64,000 nt of DNA from Pseudoalteromonas rubra (GCF_005887115.1 NZ_PNCJ01000014.1:248001-312000); one strand, 5' to 3'; positions 42,533 to 53,500 are shown, numbered from the stretch's first letter. Notes: a model not told the origin generated them from the letters alone. A program made the numbers and translations.

Positions 42533-43864
42533 ATGCTAACCTATTACTTTAAGCTGGCCTGGCTCAGCTTACGTAAGACACCTTTATTGAGCATGCTCAT
42601 GGTGAGCACGATCGCGTTAGGTATTGCCGCTGCAATGGTGACCTACACCGTCAGTTATATGAAAACCAAAGATCCTTTACCTGGTAAAAGCGACCGTGTT
42701 TTCACCGTACAGTTAAGTGTTTGGGGTCCTGATCAGCCTTACCTTATGGTCGATGGTCAGGAAGAAATTCCGGAAATGGTGTCTTATCGGGATGCGAAAA
42801 ACCTCAAAGCAGCAGGTAAGGCGCAACGCGAGTCGGCACTTGGCCTGTTTAAAATGATGAGTCGTGCTGAGGAACAAACCCAGCGTGATTCACAGATGCG
42901 GATGATACGTACTACCCACAACGACTTTTTTGCGATGTTCGATGTGCCCTTTTTATACGGCGGCGCTTGGTCTGAACAGGATGATAGGGCAGGGAATCGG
43001 GTTGTTGTTATCACGAAAGCATTGAATGAAGAACTGTTCGGTGGTGTTAATTCTGTAGGTCGCCACATCGTTTTGGGCGACTCTCTGATGCAAGTCGTCG
43101 GGGTAATGGACGACTGGTTCCCAATCCCGAAATTTTACTACTTGTCCTCTCATGCTTATCGCGATCCTGAGTCAATTTTTGCGCCACTTGAATATCAGAT
43201 AAATCAGGAGATTTTCTCTCGCAATGATGTGACCTGGGCGTGCTGGCAGGATATTGAAGATGTTTCGTTCAGCGACTTTATGGCGTCTGATTGTGTTTGG
43301 CTATTCTATTGGGTTGAGCTGGAGTCAGATGCAAACAGAGCGCAGTATATGGACTTTATTAACGCCTATGTTGAACAGCAGAAACAGGCGGGTCGGTTTG
43401 CCAGAGAAAATCTCAGTCGGCTATTCACCATAGAGGAGTATCTACGCTGGGCGAAAGTCCTCAGTAATGAAAATGATATGGCTGTGTGGCTGGCGTTTGC
43501 ATTTTTACTGGCCTGTCTGCTCAATTGTATGAGTCTGATGATGACTAAGTTTTATGGCAAGGGGAGTGAAATAGGACTCAGGCGCGCGGTTGGTGCCAGT
43601 CGCAGGGATATCTGCTGGCAATTTTTGTGTGAAGCTTTTCTGGTTGGTTTGTTTGGTGGTGTGCTGGGTCTGTTGTTTGCGCAGCTGGGACTGCAACTGG
43701 TACAGCAAATATTCACTTATCTTAATGCCACCATTATGCAAATGGATTTGAGGATTATGCTCATGACACTCGGATTGTCTGTTGTGACCAGTATTTTGTT
43801 TGGTCTGTGGCCGATTTATCGAGCCGCTCAAATCCAGCCCTCTAGCCAACTTAAGAGTCTGTAG
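42533..43864 (+). CDS. FtsX/MacB-type ABC permease, pair 1 first subunit
   Basis: The 443-residue permease has an N-terminal transmembrane helix (LLSMLMVSTIALGIAAAMVTYT), a large periplasmic core (about 50-310) and three C-terminal helices with the FtsX motif GLRRAVGASRRDICWQFLCEA. The end (LFGLWPIYRAAQIQPSSQLKSL) is conserved in the paralog at 45221. It is an inner-membrane mechanotransmission-type permease. AGGAATACAT precedes the ATG, 8 bases after the ATPase stop. Confidence 0.9.
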   Translation: MLTYYFKLAWLSLRKTPLLSMLMVSTIALGIAAAMVTYTVSYMKTKDPLPGKSDRVFTVQLSVWGPDQPYLMVDGQEEIPEMVSYRDAKNLKAAGKAQRESALGLFKMMSRAEEQTQRDSQMRMIRTTHNDFFAMFDVPFLYGGAWSEQDDRAGNRVVVITKALNEELFGGVNSVGRHIVLGDSLMQVVGVMDDWFPIPKFYYLSSHAYRDPESIFAPLEYQINQEIFSRNDVTWACWQDIEDVSFSDFMASDCVWLFYWVELESDANRAQYMDFINAYVEQQKQAGRFARENLSRLFTIEEYLRWAKVLSNENDMAVWLAFAFLLACLLNCMSLMMTKFYGKGSEIGLRRAVGASRRDICWQFLCEAFLVGLFGGVLGLLFAQLGLQLVQQIFTYLNATIMQMDLRIMLMTLGLSVVTSILFGLWPIYRAAQIQPSSQLKSL

Positions 43865-43873
43865 GAGCGGATC

Positions 43874-45079
43874 ATGAAAGATTTTACCGTGATTCTTAAA
43901 ACGATATGGCGCAGTAAAACATCTCCTTTGCTATTGATATTGCAAATAGCAGTGACCTTCACGATATTTGTCAATGCCGTCTATATGGTCTCACAAAAGC
44001 ACGATAAAGTGACGGCGCCCAGCGGCCTCAATGAGTCTCAGGTGTTTTCGTTGTTTATTAATCTGCAGGAAAAGGGTGATGCCAGAGTAGCTGAATTTGA
44101 ACAGGTGATAAGAGATATCAAAGGTCTTGAAACGGTAGACAATGCAATTCCTGTGACATCAGTCCCGATGAGTGGGTTTGGGCGGTCTGTCGATATTGGT
44201 TATGGACCGGCAGATGAGGATAAGCTCACCTCAAGTGGCTATTATGGTAGTAATTTTGACAGCCGAGATACGCTGGATCTGGAACTTATCGCAGGGCAAT
44301 GGTTTGAACAAAGCGATGTCTCGCATTCCTATTATGGCGCACAACCTGGCGCAAAGGTGGTGGTTTCCAGAGCACTCGCGCAGACATTACACCCTGATAA
44401 CTGGCGCGATGTGCTGGGCAAAACTCTGTATGTTCAGAATGAGCCACAGCAAGTGATTGGAGTGGTGGATAACCTCAAAGCCGTTTGGAGTTTTTGGCGA
44501 CTGTTCGATCATGTGGTGCTATCTCCAACATTCGAAGTTCATGACAAGGTTGGCATTATGGTTAAAGCGCAACCAGGTACGCTAGAGCAGACAATGTCTG
44601 ATGTGAAGGAATTGTTGCTGGCAACGCCGGGCAGGCAAATTGACAAGCTCAAGCCTTTTAGTCAGACGCGAGAAGAAAGTTATCGCTCGGATGTTGCTGA
44701 GCTGGAAATTCTGAAGTTGGTATTGGTTGGGCTGTTAGTATTGACTATGTTGGCGATATTCGGTCAGGCACGCTTTGCCATTCTTAAGCGGCGCAAACAA
44801 ATCGGCACTCGCCGTGCGTTAGGCGCGAACCGGGTGCAGGTATTACGTTATTATCTGATGGAAAATCTGATTGTTACGCTTGTTGGGGTTGCCATTGGCG
44901 TGATCTGTGCCGTAATAGTTAACACTCAATTGGTGAGCTATTTTGGGTTAGCTCCTGTTCCGGCATACTACCTGCTGGTTGGGGCAGTGATTATGCTATC
45001 GGCAGGCCAGCTTGCTGTGATCCAGCCTGCCTGGCAGGCCGCACATGTTTCGCCTGCACTGGCAACACGTAGTGTTTAA
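43874..45079 (+). CDS. FtsX/MacB-type ABC permease, pair 1 second subunit
   Basis: The 401-residue permease has an N-terminal helix (LLLILQIAVTFTIFVNAVYMVSQ), a periplasmic core and C-terminal helices with RRKQIGTRRALGANRVQVLRYYLMEN. Its C-terminus (AWQAAHVSPALATRSV) is conserved in the second-pair copy at 46566. It pairs with the previous gene, since the two subtypes differ in the helix order. TAGGAGC precedes the ATG, 9 bases after the previous stop. Confidence 0.9.
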   Translation: MKDFTVILKTIWRSKTSPLLLILQIAVTFTIFVNAVYMVSQKHDKVTAPSGLNESQVFSLFINLQEKGDARVAEFEQVIRDIKGLETVDNAIPVTSVPMSGFGRSVDIGYGPADEDKLTSSGYYGSNFDSRDTLDLELIAGQWFEQSDVSHSYYGAQPGAKVVVSRALAQTLHPDNWRDVLGKTLYVQNEPQQVIGVVDNLKAVWSFWRLFDHVVLSPTFEVHDKVGIMVKAQPGTLEQTMSDVKELLLATPGRQIDKLKPFSQTREESYRSDVAELEILKLVLVGLLVLTMLAIFGQARFAILKRRKQIGTRRALGANRVQVLRYYLMENLIVTLVGVAIGVICAVIVNTQLVSYFGLAPVPAYYLLVGAVIMLSAGQLAVIQPAWQAAHVSPALATRSV

Positions 45080-45143
45080 ATCAGGGGCCACATGGTGTGG
45101 CCCCTGATCAAAGGAAATACTAAATAATAATAAAGGAATAAGT

Positions 45144-45227
45144 ATGTTACTTCATTATATGCAATGGGAATTGTTTGTACCTTTTATGGTGTCTTGTCGG
45201 CATGTCAGCAGGAGGTTGGCATGTTAA
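45144..45227 (+). CDS. 27-residue leader-like small ORF
   Basis: A frame starting ATG at 45144 has a good ribosome site (AAAGGAATAAGT) and encodes MLLHYMQWELFVPFMVSCRH plus seven residues. Its stop TAA overlaps the next permease ATG (ATGTTAA at 45221-45227). The reading could couple translation to the permease or be a leader peptide. It is unconfirmed; small ORFs with a good ribosome site arise by chance. Confidence 0.4.
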   Translation: MLLHYMQWELFVPFMVSCRHVSRRLAC

Positions 45228-46555
45228 TTGGTTACTATTTCAAACTTGCCTGGATAAGCCTTAAAAAGACGCCGCTGTTAAGCGCTCTTATGATAGGCAC
45301 AATCGCAATGGGCATTGCAGCTACCATGATCACCTCTACCGTCAGTATTATGATGGCGAAGGATCCGTTACCCGAGAAGAGTGAACGCACTTTCTCAGTT
45401 CGTTTAAGTAGTTGGAGTCCTGACAAAGCCTATCAGATAGCTGGTGGAGAAGAAGTGATCCCCCCTATGCTGACCTATATGGATACGATGAATCTGTTAG
45501 AGGGAGCTAAAGGACAACGACAATCCGCTGTGGTTATGTATAAAAATATGGTACGCAGTGAGTTTCAGACAGAGAAAGAAGCAAAAATGCTGCGCGTCAA
45601 TTCAGTCAACAATGACTTTTTTGCAATGTTTAATGTCCCTTTCCAGTATGGTTCGCCCTGGTCTGATACAGAAGACAAAGAAGGGGCGGCGCTGGTGGTG
45701 TTAGATAAGCAAACAAACGATCGACTGTTTTCCGGCGCCAACTCCGTAGGTCAGCATATCTTAATCGGTAAACACCTGGTTCGGATCGTTGGAGTGCTCG
45801 ACAGCTGGTCGCCGCTTCCTCAGGTTTTTCATGGACGTCAACACGCTCACAGCCTGCCATTTCCCATATTCACCCCATTCCAGTTTCAGATAAACAATAA
45901 CTTATTATCAAAAGGCGAAATGAGTTGGCAATGTTGGGCACCACTTGATGACAGTTCGCTGGAGACGTTCCTGGCCTCTGAATGTGTCTGGATCCGTTAC
46001 TGGGTGGAGTTGTCGTCAGCGGCACAACGTAGCGATTACATGGACCACATTAATGCCTATGTGGAGCAACAAAAAGAGTCGGGGCGTTTTGCTCGCGAAA
46101 ACCTCAGCAAGGTTTTTAACATCAAGGAATCGCTTAAAGAAGATAAAATTGTAGAAGAAGACGACTTTATTGCTGTTTGGCTGGCCTTCGCGTTTTTGGT
46201 GGCTTGCTTACTGAACTGTATGGGCCTGATGCTCATTAAGTTTTATGGTAAAGGGGCTGAAGTGGGACTACGCAGAGCGGTAGGTGCCAGCAAGCAACAC
46301 ATTGCTATGCAATTTGGCTGTGAGACTGTGCTTATCGGCACCTTAGGAGGCTTTCTGGGTCTGGCATTGGCTCAGCTTGGCTTGCGCTTAACCGCCGATA
46401 TTTTTGCTCATTTACCAGAGGGCTTGATGCAGATGACTTTCCCGCTTGTGATTATGACAGTGGTACTGGCAGTGGTGAGCAGCACGGTGTTTGGATTGTG
46501 GCCTATCTATCGGGCTGCTCAGATCCAGCCTTCAGCTCAATTGAAGAGTTTATAG
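45221..46555 (+). CDS. FtsX/MacB-type ABC permease, pair 2 first subunit
   Basis: The 444-residue permease is a close paralog of the pair 1 first subunit: YYFKLAWISLKKTPLLS and GLRRAVGASKQHIAMQFGCE and LFGLWPIYRAAQIQP-type end are shared, while the periplasmic core has diverged. AGGAGG (45210-45215) is well placed before ATG 45221. A longer reading from 45164 lacks support. The 27-residue ORF runs into the start. Confidence 0.9.
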   Translation: MLIGYYFKLAWISLKKTPLLSALMIGTIAMGIAATMITSTVSIMMAKDPLPEKSERTFSVRLSSWSPDKAYQIAGGEEVIPPMLTYMDTMNLLEGAKGQRQSAVVMYKNMVRSEFQTEKEAKMLRVNSVNNDFFAMFNVPFQYGSPWSDTEDKEGAALVVLDKQTNDRLFSGANSVGQHILIGKHLVRIVGVLDSWSPLPQVFHGRQHAHSLPFPIFTPFQFQINNNLLSKGEMSWQCWAPLDDSSLETFLASECVWIRYWVELSSAAQRSDYMDHINAYVEQQKESGRFARENLSKVFNIKESLKEDKIVEEDDFIAVWLAFAFLVACLLNCMGLMLIKFYGKGAEVGLRRAVGASKQHIAMQFGCETVLIGTLGGFLGLALAQLGLRLTADIFAHLPEGLMQMTFPLVIMTVVLAVVSSTVFGLWPIYRAAQIQPSAQLKSL

Positions 46556-46565
46556 GAGTTGTCAC

Positions 46566-47774
46566 ATGAAAGACTTAAAACCGATTTTGAGTACTCTCTG
46601 GCGTTCCAAATCAGCACCATTGTTACTGATTTTACAAATTGCCGTGACCTTTACTATTTTGGTCAATGCCGTGTACCTGATCATTCAGAAGGAAGCGTTA
46701 CTGATTGAGCCGAGTGGCTTGGATGAGGAGGTGATTTTTACACTACACACGAACGTACAAAGTAGTGAGGCAGAGGAAATGATCGCACTGGTTAAGCAGG
46801 ACTTACGCGATGTGCGTGCTCTTCCCAGTGTTGAAAATGTCACTGTGATGAACTCATTTCCACTTAGCGACTGGGGAAGCTATGCTCCTACGGGGTTAGG
46901 ACCCACCGAAGAAGACATGAATATCTATACGGGTTACTTTACCGGTGATGAACATGCCATTGCGGCTATGGGCTTAGAGCTGATAGCCGGAGAAGGACCA
47001 AGCGAAGCTGAGGTTCAGGATTCAATAGATTTTAGCGCTGATGCAACACAAGCTGTGGTATCTAAAGGGTTTGCAGAGCTGTACTACCCGGATGACTGGC
47101 GCGCGATTTTGGGAACTACTGTTTACCTTAATTATGAGCCTTTTATTGTCAAAGGGATCGTTAAAGATCTGAAGTCCGTCTGGCCTGGCTGGTATTCCCA
47201 TGCCAATACCGTATTGATCCCGTTACGACACATCAGTAGCAACTATAAAATGTTGATTCGCTCGAGACCGGGTGAGCTGGAACAGGCAAAACAACAGGTA
47301 GTCAGAGAGTTGATGAAAACACCGGGCCGTCAATTAGATAAAGTGATGGATTACCAGCAGATCCGAGCGGATAAGTTCAAATCGGAAACGGCCGCAATTA
47401 AGACGCTGTATTGGGTGATTGTCGGGCTGGTGCTTTTGACTTTGCTGGGAATATTCGGGCAGGCTAGGTTTACCGTGGTTAAACGTCGCAAGCAGATTGG
47501 CACTCGTAGGGCGTTGGGAGCCAGCCGGACAGACATACTGCGTTATTGCATGACAGAAAACGCCATTGTTACATCAGTGGGCATTGTTGTCGGTGTGATC
47601 TGTGCATTGCTTGCAAATGTGCAGTTAGTCAACCACTTTGATATGGCGCCGGTGCCGGTTGTTTATCTGTTGCAAGTTGCCGGTGTCATCTTGATTGTAG
47701 GACAGCTGGCTGTATGTCAACCTGCCTGGATGGCAACCAGAGTCTCTCCGGCTTTGGCGACGCGTAGTGTCTGA
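46566..47774 (+). CDS. FtsX/MacB-type ABC permease, pair 2 second subunit
   Basis: The 402-residue permease is a paralog of the pair 1 second subunit (LLLILQIAVTFTILVNAVYL, RRKQIGTRRALGASRTDILRYCMTEN, ATRVSPALATRSV end). AGGAGTTGTC precedes the ATG. A strong terminator hairpin follows 46 bases later, ending a five-gene operon. No membrane fusion protein (HlyD) or outer-membrane channel gene is present, so export to the outside is not shown. Confidence 0.9.
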   Translation: MKDLKPILSTLWRSKSAPLLLILQIAVTFTILVNAVYLIIQKEALLIEPSGLDEEVIFTLHTNVQSSEAEEMIALVKQDLRDVRALPSVENVTVMNSFPLSDWGSYAPTGLGPTEEDMNIYTGYFTGDEHAIAAMGLELIAGEGPSEAEVQDSIDFSADATQAVVSKGFAELYYPDDWRAILGTTVYLNYEPFIVKGIVKDLKSVWPGWYSHANTVLIPLRHISSNYKMLIRSRPGELEQAKQQVVRELMKTPGRQLDKVMDYQQIRADKFKSETAAIKTLYWVIVGLVLLTLLGIFGQARFTVVKRRKQIGTRRALGASRTDILRYCMTENAIVTSVGIVVGVICALLANVQLVNHFDMAPVPVVYLLQVAGVILIVGQLAVCQPAWMATRVSPALATRSV

Positions 47775-47820
47775 GACAGCTAAGCATAACTATACGTAGC
47801 ACCTAAAATCGATAAAATTT

Positions 47821-47852
47821 CCCCAAAAGAGTCCTCAGGCACTCTTTTGGGG
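47821..47852 (+). terminator. Terminator of the ABC operon
   Basis: CCCCAAAAGAGT (47821-47832) pairs perfectly with ACTCTTTTGGGG (47841-47852) around CCTCAGGC. It stands 46 bases after the last permease stop. The T-run is short (GTTGTT). Confidence 0.8.
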
Positions 47853-47930
47853 GTTGTTCATGTCAATTTATAGTTATTTTGTAATTTTGTTCTAACATTA
47901 TATGAAACTAATGTTATCAGGAATGAAGTT

Positions 47931-48305
47931 ATGCATCAGACTGGCTTACTACCAGCCGAAGATATCTGCTCTGAATCAATAAGTAACAATGGCTGTTATG
48001 GTGTTGTTAAATACACTCTGGGTGAGCAGAGTGTTTATGTTAAACAGGTGTTTATCAACCGGCTAGGTGGTGGTGTAAAACCCGACCTCAGTGCAGATGA
48101 CATTGAGTTTTTCCGATATCTGGATTCTATACTACGGTATTGCTATGTGCTGGTGTATGTCAGAAATGCCTCAACGGGCGATTATGACAGTGCTATTTTT
48201 CTTGACGATTACGAAGCCATTCAGGGGATCAGTAAAGAAGAAGCACAGCAGCGCCTGGTCGATTTAAATACGGTTGTGAACTATTTAAAAACCGCGATGA
48301 AGTGA
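47931..48305 (+). CDS. Hypothetical 124-residue protein
   Basis: This 124-residue acidic, soluble protein (LGEQSVYVKQVFINRLGGGV, DDIEFFRYLDSILRYCYVLVY, ISKEEAQQRLVDLNTVVNYL) has four Cys, no signal peptide and no recognised family. AGGAATGAAGTT precedes the ATG, so translation is supported. It lies between the ABC operon terminator and the convergent pbpC gene, whose stop is 11 bases away. Confidence 0.65.
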   Translation: MHQTGLLPAEDICSESISNNGCYGVVKYTLGEQSVYVKQVFINRLGGGVKPDLSADDIEFFRYLDSILRYCYVLVYVRNASTGDYDSAIFLDDYEAIQGISKEEAQQRLVDLNTVVNYLKTAMK

Positions 48306-48315
48306 TCGGTAAATA

Positions 48316-50520
48316 TCAGGGATGTATTACAATATGCTGCTGATCACAGTGCTCTGCCAAACATGCGGTGATCACGACATTTCCCTGATAATCTGATAAT
48401 GACAAAGTTGCATCGCTGTGAGGGACATGGTTAATGTACCACCGTACGGCATCTGATGGCGCACTCTCTGCGCCCGATACGACTAACCTTAATTCTGATA
48501 CTTGCCCCGTGTAATAATGCTGACCACTGCGTGGCTGAGTGATGCGCAGCTGGATGTCTTTGCGGCGTAAAAGGGGGGCATTATTGGATGCCAGCCAGGT
48601 AGCAAGCTCTGTTGGCCATCGAGACTCAGTGACGAAATCCCCTTCACTTTGCATGGTCGGCGGTGTCATGCCATTGAGTGTATGTGCCTGCAACTGTTTG
48701 TGACATGCACCAGCAGGTGTATTGTCACTTGCAAGGCCGCCTGGCCAGCATATCTGCGCAGACATCACCGAAGCCGGCTGGGTTAGGCTGCGGGTGTCGT
48801 GGGGCAGTAAGTCGAACACATCAAACATCAGCGGCGCGGCGCGCGTTGCTCCCAGATATCCGACCACCGGGCTGGCATCGGGTCGGCCAACCCAAACGGC
48901 CACTGTGTAGTCCGGGCTGACGCCGACCGACCAGAAGTCCCGATAGCCATAACTAGTCCCGGTTTTCCAGGCTATTCTACGCCGATTACTGGGAACAACT
49001 CGATCCGGTGCAGAAAGCTGGCTCAACATATCAAAGGTAATCCAGCTTGCCGCGGGCGAGAGCAGTGAAAACTCGGGGCGAGGATAACCAGGGCTGTCTG
49101 CAATAAGCGACAAGTCTTGTACGTTGCCTTGACTTGCCAGCGATCGGTATAAGCGGGCAAGTTGTATTAACTCTATGCCAGTGCCACCGAGCCCGACAGC
49201 CAGATTGGCATCCTGATGGTGCAATTGAACCTGCGCATTGCGTAACTGATGCTCAAAGCGCTCGGCACCTATCCGGTGTAATAGCTGTATGGCTGGGATA
49301 TTGAGGGAGTGTTGCAGCGCCTTGGTAGCACTGACAGCACCACTAAAGCGTCCTGTTAAGTTTTGTGGTTTATAGCCATCGAAGTTACTTGGTATGTCAC
49401 TCATCAGGCTCTGACTGTGGATCAGGCCAAGATCCAGACCCAGTCCATAGATAAAAGGCTTAAGTGTCGAGCCGGGTGAGCGTATTGCACGGATCATATC
49501 GACGTGGGCAAAACGACTATCATCGTTAAAATCAACGGAGCCCTGATAGGCCAGTATTTCGGCGCGCTGATTGTGCACGATTAGTACTGCTGCCGAACTC
49601 TTGTCGGTTAATCTGTGTTTGGTATTTGCCAGTAATTGACTGAGGCGTTGTTGTAAAGTGTAGTCCAGCGTTGTGCGGATCACATGCTGGGCTGGGTTTT
49701 GGCGCTTAAGTCTGCGGCTTAACAAGGGCGCAAGCGGGGCATGCATAGTTTGTTCTAAACGCACCGCTTCTTGGCTAAGCAGGGTGAGTTTTTCGGGCGC
49801 CAGTAATTGACTGTCGGCCAGGCGTCTGAGTACCTTGTTTCTCATCGCTTTGGCACGCTCAGGGTATCTGTCTGGGCGATTATATGAAGGCTTTTGTGGC
49901 AACACGACGAGTAAGGCAGACTGATTAATCGATAAGGAATGGGCGGACTTATTAAAATAACGCCGTGAGGCAGCCTCGACGCCCTCTATATTGCCGCCAA
50001 ATGGTGCCAGATTAAGATACAAAGTCAGGATTTCGGACTTGCTGTAGTGCCATTCCAGTTGCAGTGCTCTGGCGATTTGTTTCAACTTTCCTGCAACGGA
50101 ACGTTCGTGTGGGTCCAGCAGTCTGGCAACCTGCATAGTCAGTGTGGAGCCGCCGGAGATAATTCGCCCATGTGCCAGCCATTGCCACAATGCTCGACAA
50201 AGGGCGAACGGATTCACACCAGGGTGATAATAAAACCAGCGGTCTTCGTAATCCAGTAAGGCTGTCAGATAAAAAGGGTCGACGTCCGATACAGTGACCT
50301 GATAGCGATGTACACCACGGGCATCACTGAACGACCGTAACTGTTGTCCATCACTGGCTGTCACAACGGTTGCCGGCCCATCCGGATAAGGCTTTGGCAA
50401 GGGGTAAAACCAATCCAGCCACTTCAGGAGCAGAAGCAGGCATAGCACCCCTGTGCACAGCGCATACCGAAAAATGCGCGACGGTTGCATCGAACTAATG
50501 GCCATTCTCATTGCGCTCAT
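48316..50520 (-). CDS. pbpC: Penicillin-binding protein 1C
   Basis: The 734-residue protein has an N-terminal membrane anchor (about 16-34), a glycosyltransferase domain with E92 (DYEDRWFYYHPG) and GGSTLTMQ (123-130), and a transpeptidase with SxxK S351-TLK354, SLN (405-407) and K519-TGT522. A C-terminal beta domain (BiPBP_C, about 640-734) completes it. The bifunctional enzyme polymerises and cross-links peptidoglycan from the inner membrane. Length is like E. coli PbpC (770). It follows yfhM by 8 bases, the conserved pairing in Proteobacteria. Three in-frame ATGs near the start leave the exact start uncertain. Confidence 0.93.
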   Translation of the reverse strand: MSAMRMAISSMQPSRIFRYALCTGVLCLLLLLKWLDWFYPLPKPYPDGPATVVTASDGQQLRSFSDARGVHRYQVTVSDVDPFYLTALLDYEDRWFYYHPGVNPFALCRALWQWLAHGRIISGGSTLTMQVARLLDPHERSVAGKLKQIARALQLEWHYSKSEILTLYLNLAPFGGNIEGVEAASRRYFNKSAHSLSINQSALLVVLPQKPSYNRPDRYPERAKAMRNKVLRRLADSQLLAPEKLTLLSQEAVRLEQTMHAPLAPLLSRRLKRQNPAQHVIRTTLDYTLQQRLSQLLANTKHRLTDKSSAAVLIVHNQRAEILAYQGSVDFNDDSRFAHVDMIRAIRSPGSTLKPFIYGLGLDLGLIHSQSLMSDIPSNFDGYKPQNLTGRFSGAVSATKALQHSLNIPAIQLLHRIGAERFEHQLRNAQVQLHHQDANLAVGLGGTGIELIQLARLYRSLASQGNVQDLSLIADSPGYPRPEFSLLSPAASWITFDMLSQLSAPDRVVPSNRRRIAWKTGTSYGYRDFWSVGVSPDYTVAVWVGRPDASPVVGYLGATRAAPLMFDVFDLLPHDTRSLTQPASVMSAQICWPGGLASDNTPAGACHKQLQAHTLNGMTPPTMQSEGDFVTESRWPTELATWLASNNAPLLRRKDIQLRITQPRSGQHYYTGQVSELRLVVSGAESAPSDAVRWYINHVPHSDATLSLSDYQGNVVITACLAEHCDQQHIVIHP

Positions 50521-50528
50521 ATGGCATC

Positions 50529-53500
50529 TTAGCGAATGACCTCCATTTGATAGGGGTATTGCCAGTAAATCACATGCTTATGAGGTCGGTACATGGACTC
50601 AAGGTAACTCGGCGGCACCTGGTAAACCCCGGGCACTTCAGCGCGCAATATATAAGCAAACTGATATTTTCGGGTTGTGAGTTTGAGCGCTGCCACAAAT
50701 CGGTCGTTGCGATACTCCGTGTGGTCTGTGGCGGCCAGCTTGACGTGTTTTGGCAATAGCTGAGATATCGGCGGGCCTTGCATCAGGGCCGGGTTTTCCA
50801 ATACAAACCCGGCTGGGATACGTTCAATCAGCAGTGCATCCGGAACCGGCTCTTTGGTTTGTATATCGAGTATGACCATGAGTCGTTCTCCCACTTTGAA
50901 GCGGGCTGTATCCAGCGGTTGTCCGTTCAGATCAAACAAGCGTCTGACCATACGTTTGGTTTCCAGCGTATTAAAGGGGCTGATTTCATTAGCAATACTG
51001 GAATCCAGCTTAAGCCGGCCTTTGGCCATCAATTGCAGATAAACCGGTTCGTCATGTGGATTATTGAGTGTCATTGTCTGCGACAGTGTATGGCTCACCA
51101 CGTCAGGCGCCTGTGTCTGTTCACCATCAATCTCTAGTCGCACTGGGTGATGAGCGTTTGCTTCACTGATATGCACCGCGGTACGCAGCAAAGCCGCACG
51201 CTCTTGTGTGCTGAGCCAGGTTTTAAGTGCTTGTTCTGGCAGTTGCTCAAGTAATTGAGTTTGTAATGTACGAGACTGAGAACGCAGCGCGGTATGTCTT
51301 GCCAGTCTGGTCAGTACCAGGACTGACTGGGCATCGTCACGTAAGGTTGATCCATAATCTGCAAAATAATCAGCCGTACGATCAAAAGTATTGGCTTGTC
51401 TGAGCAGCGCCGCGGCTTGCTGGATAGCACCTACGTCAGCTAATGCAGACGCCATATGCAACAAACTTAATCTGGAAGGGTATTCCTTGATCCGCATTGA
51501 CTCCAGGTCACTGTAACTGAGTTGGCCACGCTGGCTGGCAAGATAAGCTGCAAAGCTCTTTGCAGCGGTTGCCTCAAATGCATCCTGACTCAGGTCGTCG
51601 ACTAGGTTATCGCGAGTATACCTGAGCATGCGGTAGTGGGCCCGGTTGAGCATACTTGGCGGGACTGTACCCGGGAAAGCTGCGTGTGCCAGAGTCAAAA
51701 ACTCCGTGATATAGGCACTTAACCAGGGCTGTTCATTGCCCCGGGCATCCCACAATGCGAATCCTCCGCTGGGTTTTTGCATGGTTTTGAGTCGTTGTAC
51801 GGACTGGCTGATCAGTGTACGCGGATCGTCAGGTTGCCCGGCTTTTGCCTGCTCACGGTCCAAAGCTTGCTTTAACAAGCCTTCAAGCTGAGGGTGTTTT
51901 AGTAAAAAGGGCCAGGCTTTACTGGTGGTTTGTTCCGCGCATCCATAAGGATAGGCACGCAGCGCAGATGCATATTCTCTGATGGGGAGCCTGGGCGTAT
52001 GACTGGCATATAAGGTGCCAGGGTCTGTCTCGTCAATGTGCAGCCCCTGCCAAAGCGTTGAATCGACCTGATAAGTTTGTCCGGGCGGTAACATATGCGT
52101 GGTCGCCTGCACCAGCTCAGGTTCGATGGCTTTGATGGGCACAGACCAGCTGCGTGTCTGTGATACGTCAGTGCCCTGCAACTCAATTTTTACCGTTGCG
52201 GTATGCGACCAGGGGGGAGCGCCAACAAGTACGCGCATGGAGCGACTCCAATGGGCCTGGTCGGCCAGGGTTACCGTAAATGTGTGTTCATCGACAAATT
52301 GTACCGGGCCTGAGGGCTGGACCGTGACTGACAGAGTCTGTTCACGGCCACTGACGTTGTGCAGATCCAGCGTGACAGAAGTCTCATCTTTGGGCACCAA
52401 AAAACGTGGCACGCTCAGCTCAGCGATCACCTGCGCACTGACTGGGCGAGCTTCGACCTTATGGCCTACCTGAGAGTGGTTGAAAGCGGTTGCGACGATT
52501 TGTACTTCACCATTGTAATCAGGCATATCGACTGTAATGCTGGCTTTGCCGTCAAGCAATTGGATCGGCTGGGTCATCAGGATCACGGTTTTACTCTCGA
52601 CCAGATTATCGTTGCGGTTGTCACTGCGCTCATTACTGTCACTGCCAAAGCGGGACTGAGCAAACGGATCGGGACGGTTATCGTAACGTCGTGAATACAA
52701 GTCAATCACATCGCCACCATAGCGGCGCTGATTAAAGAGATAGTGATGCGGGTCGACAGGATAATAACGACTCAGGTTCAGGATCCCTTTATCGACAACC
52801 GACAGGGTGACCCAGCTTTGCTCGGCTTGTGACTCAGCGATATCAGAGGTGTGAATTTCCACGGTCAGTGGCTTAAGCGGCTCAATTTTATCCGGTAAAG
52901 TCAGGTCCAGCTTCAGCTCCCGGTCTTCGCGTGCCAGCCTGACAGGGACAATGCCAAAGTGGCGTTGCAACGCACTGGAGTGGCCGCTGAACAAGGTGGC
53001 GCTGAGGTAGAGGTCGTGTCGAGCCAGCGATTTATCGAGTGGGACGTGCAGCGTCGTTTTACCTTTGCTAACAGACTGGCTTTGCGTCCACAGTACACTG
53101 TCGGCTTCCAGTGCCAGTTGTAGCTGTCCATCGGCCGGTGCATCCAGTTCAACGAGCAACATATCACCAGCATGATAATGGCGTTTATCCAGTTGGATTG
53201 ACAGGTGCTGTGGTTTGGCTTTGAGCTGCTGATACCCCCGATGCCAGCCGGCATAAAAGTCATAAACTGTTTTGACTTTGCTTTGCTTGTCTGTGATCGT
53301 CAGGCGGTAGTTTCCCCAATCGACGGGGAATTGCACCGTGTGGGTGTCCTGATTGAGAGCCACGCTTTGTTTGGCTTCACTGCGCCACTGAGGCTGAGAC
53401 TGGCGCCGCCAGCCTATGCCTTCTTCATAAAACCAGAAATAACGGCCCTGATCATAACTGAGTTCGACCTCCAGCTCTCCACTTGTTAAGTGCTGACCAT

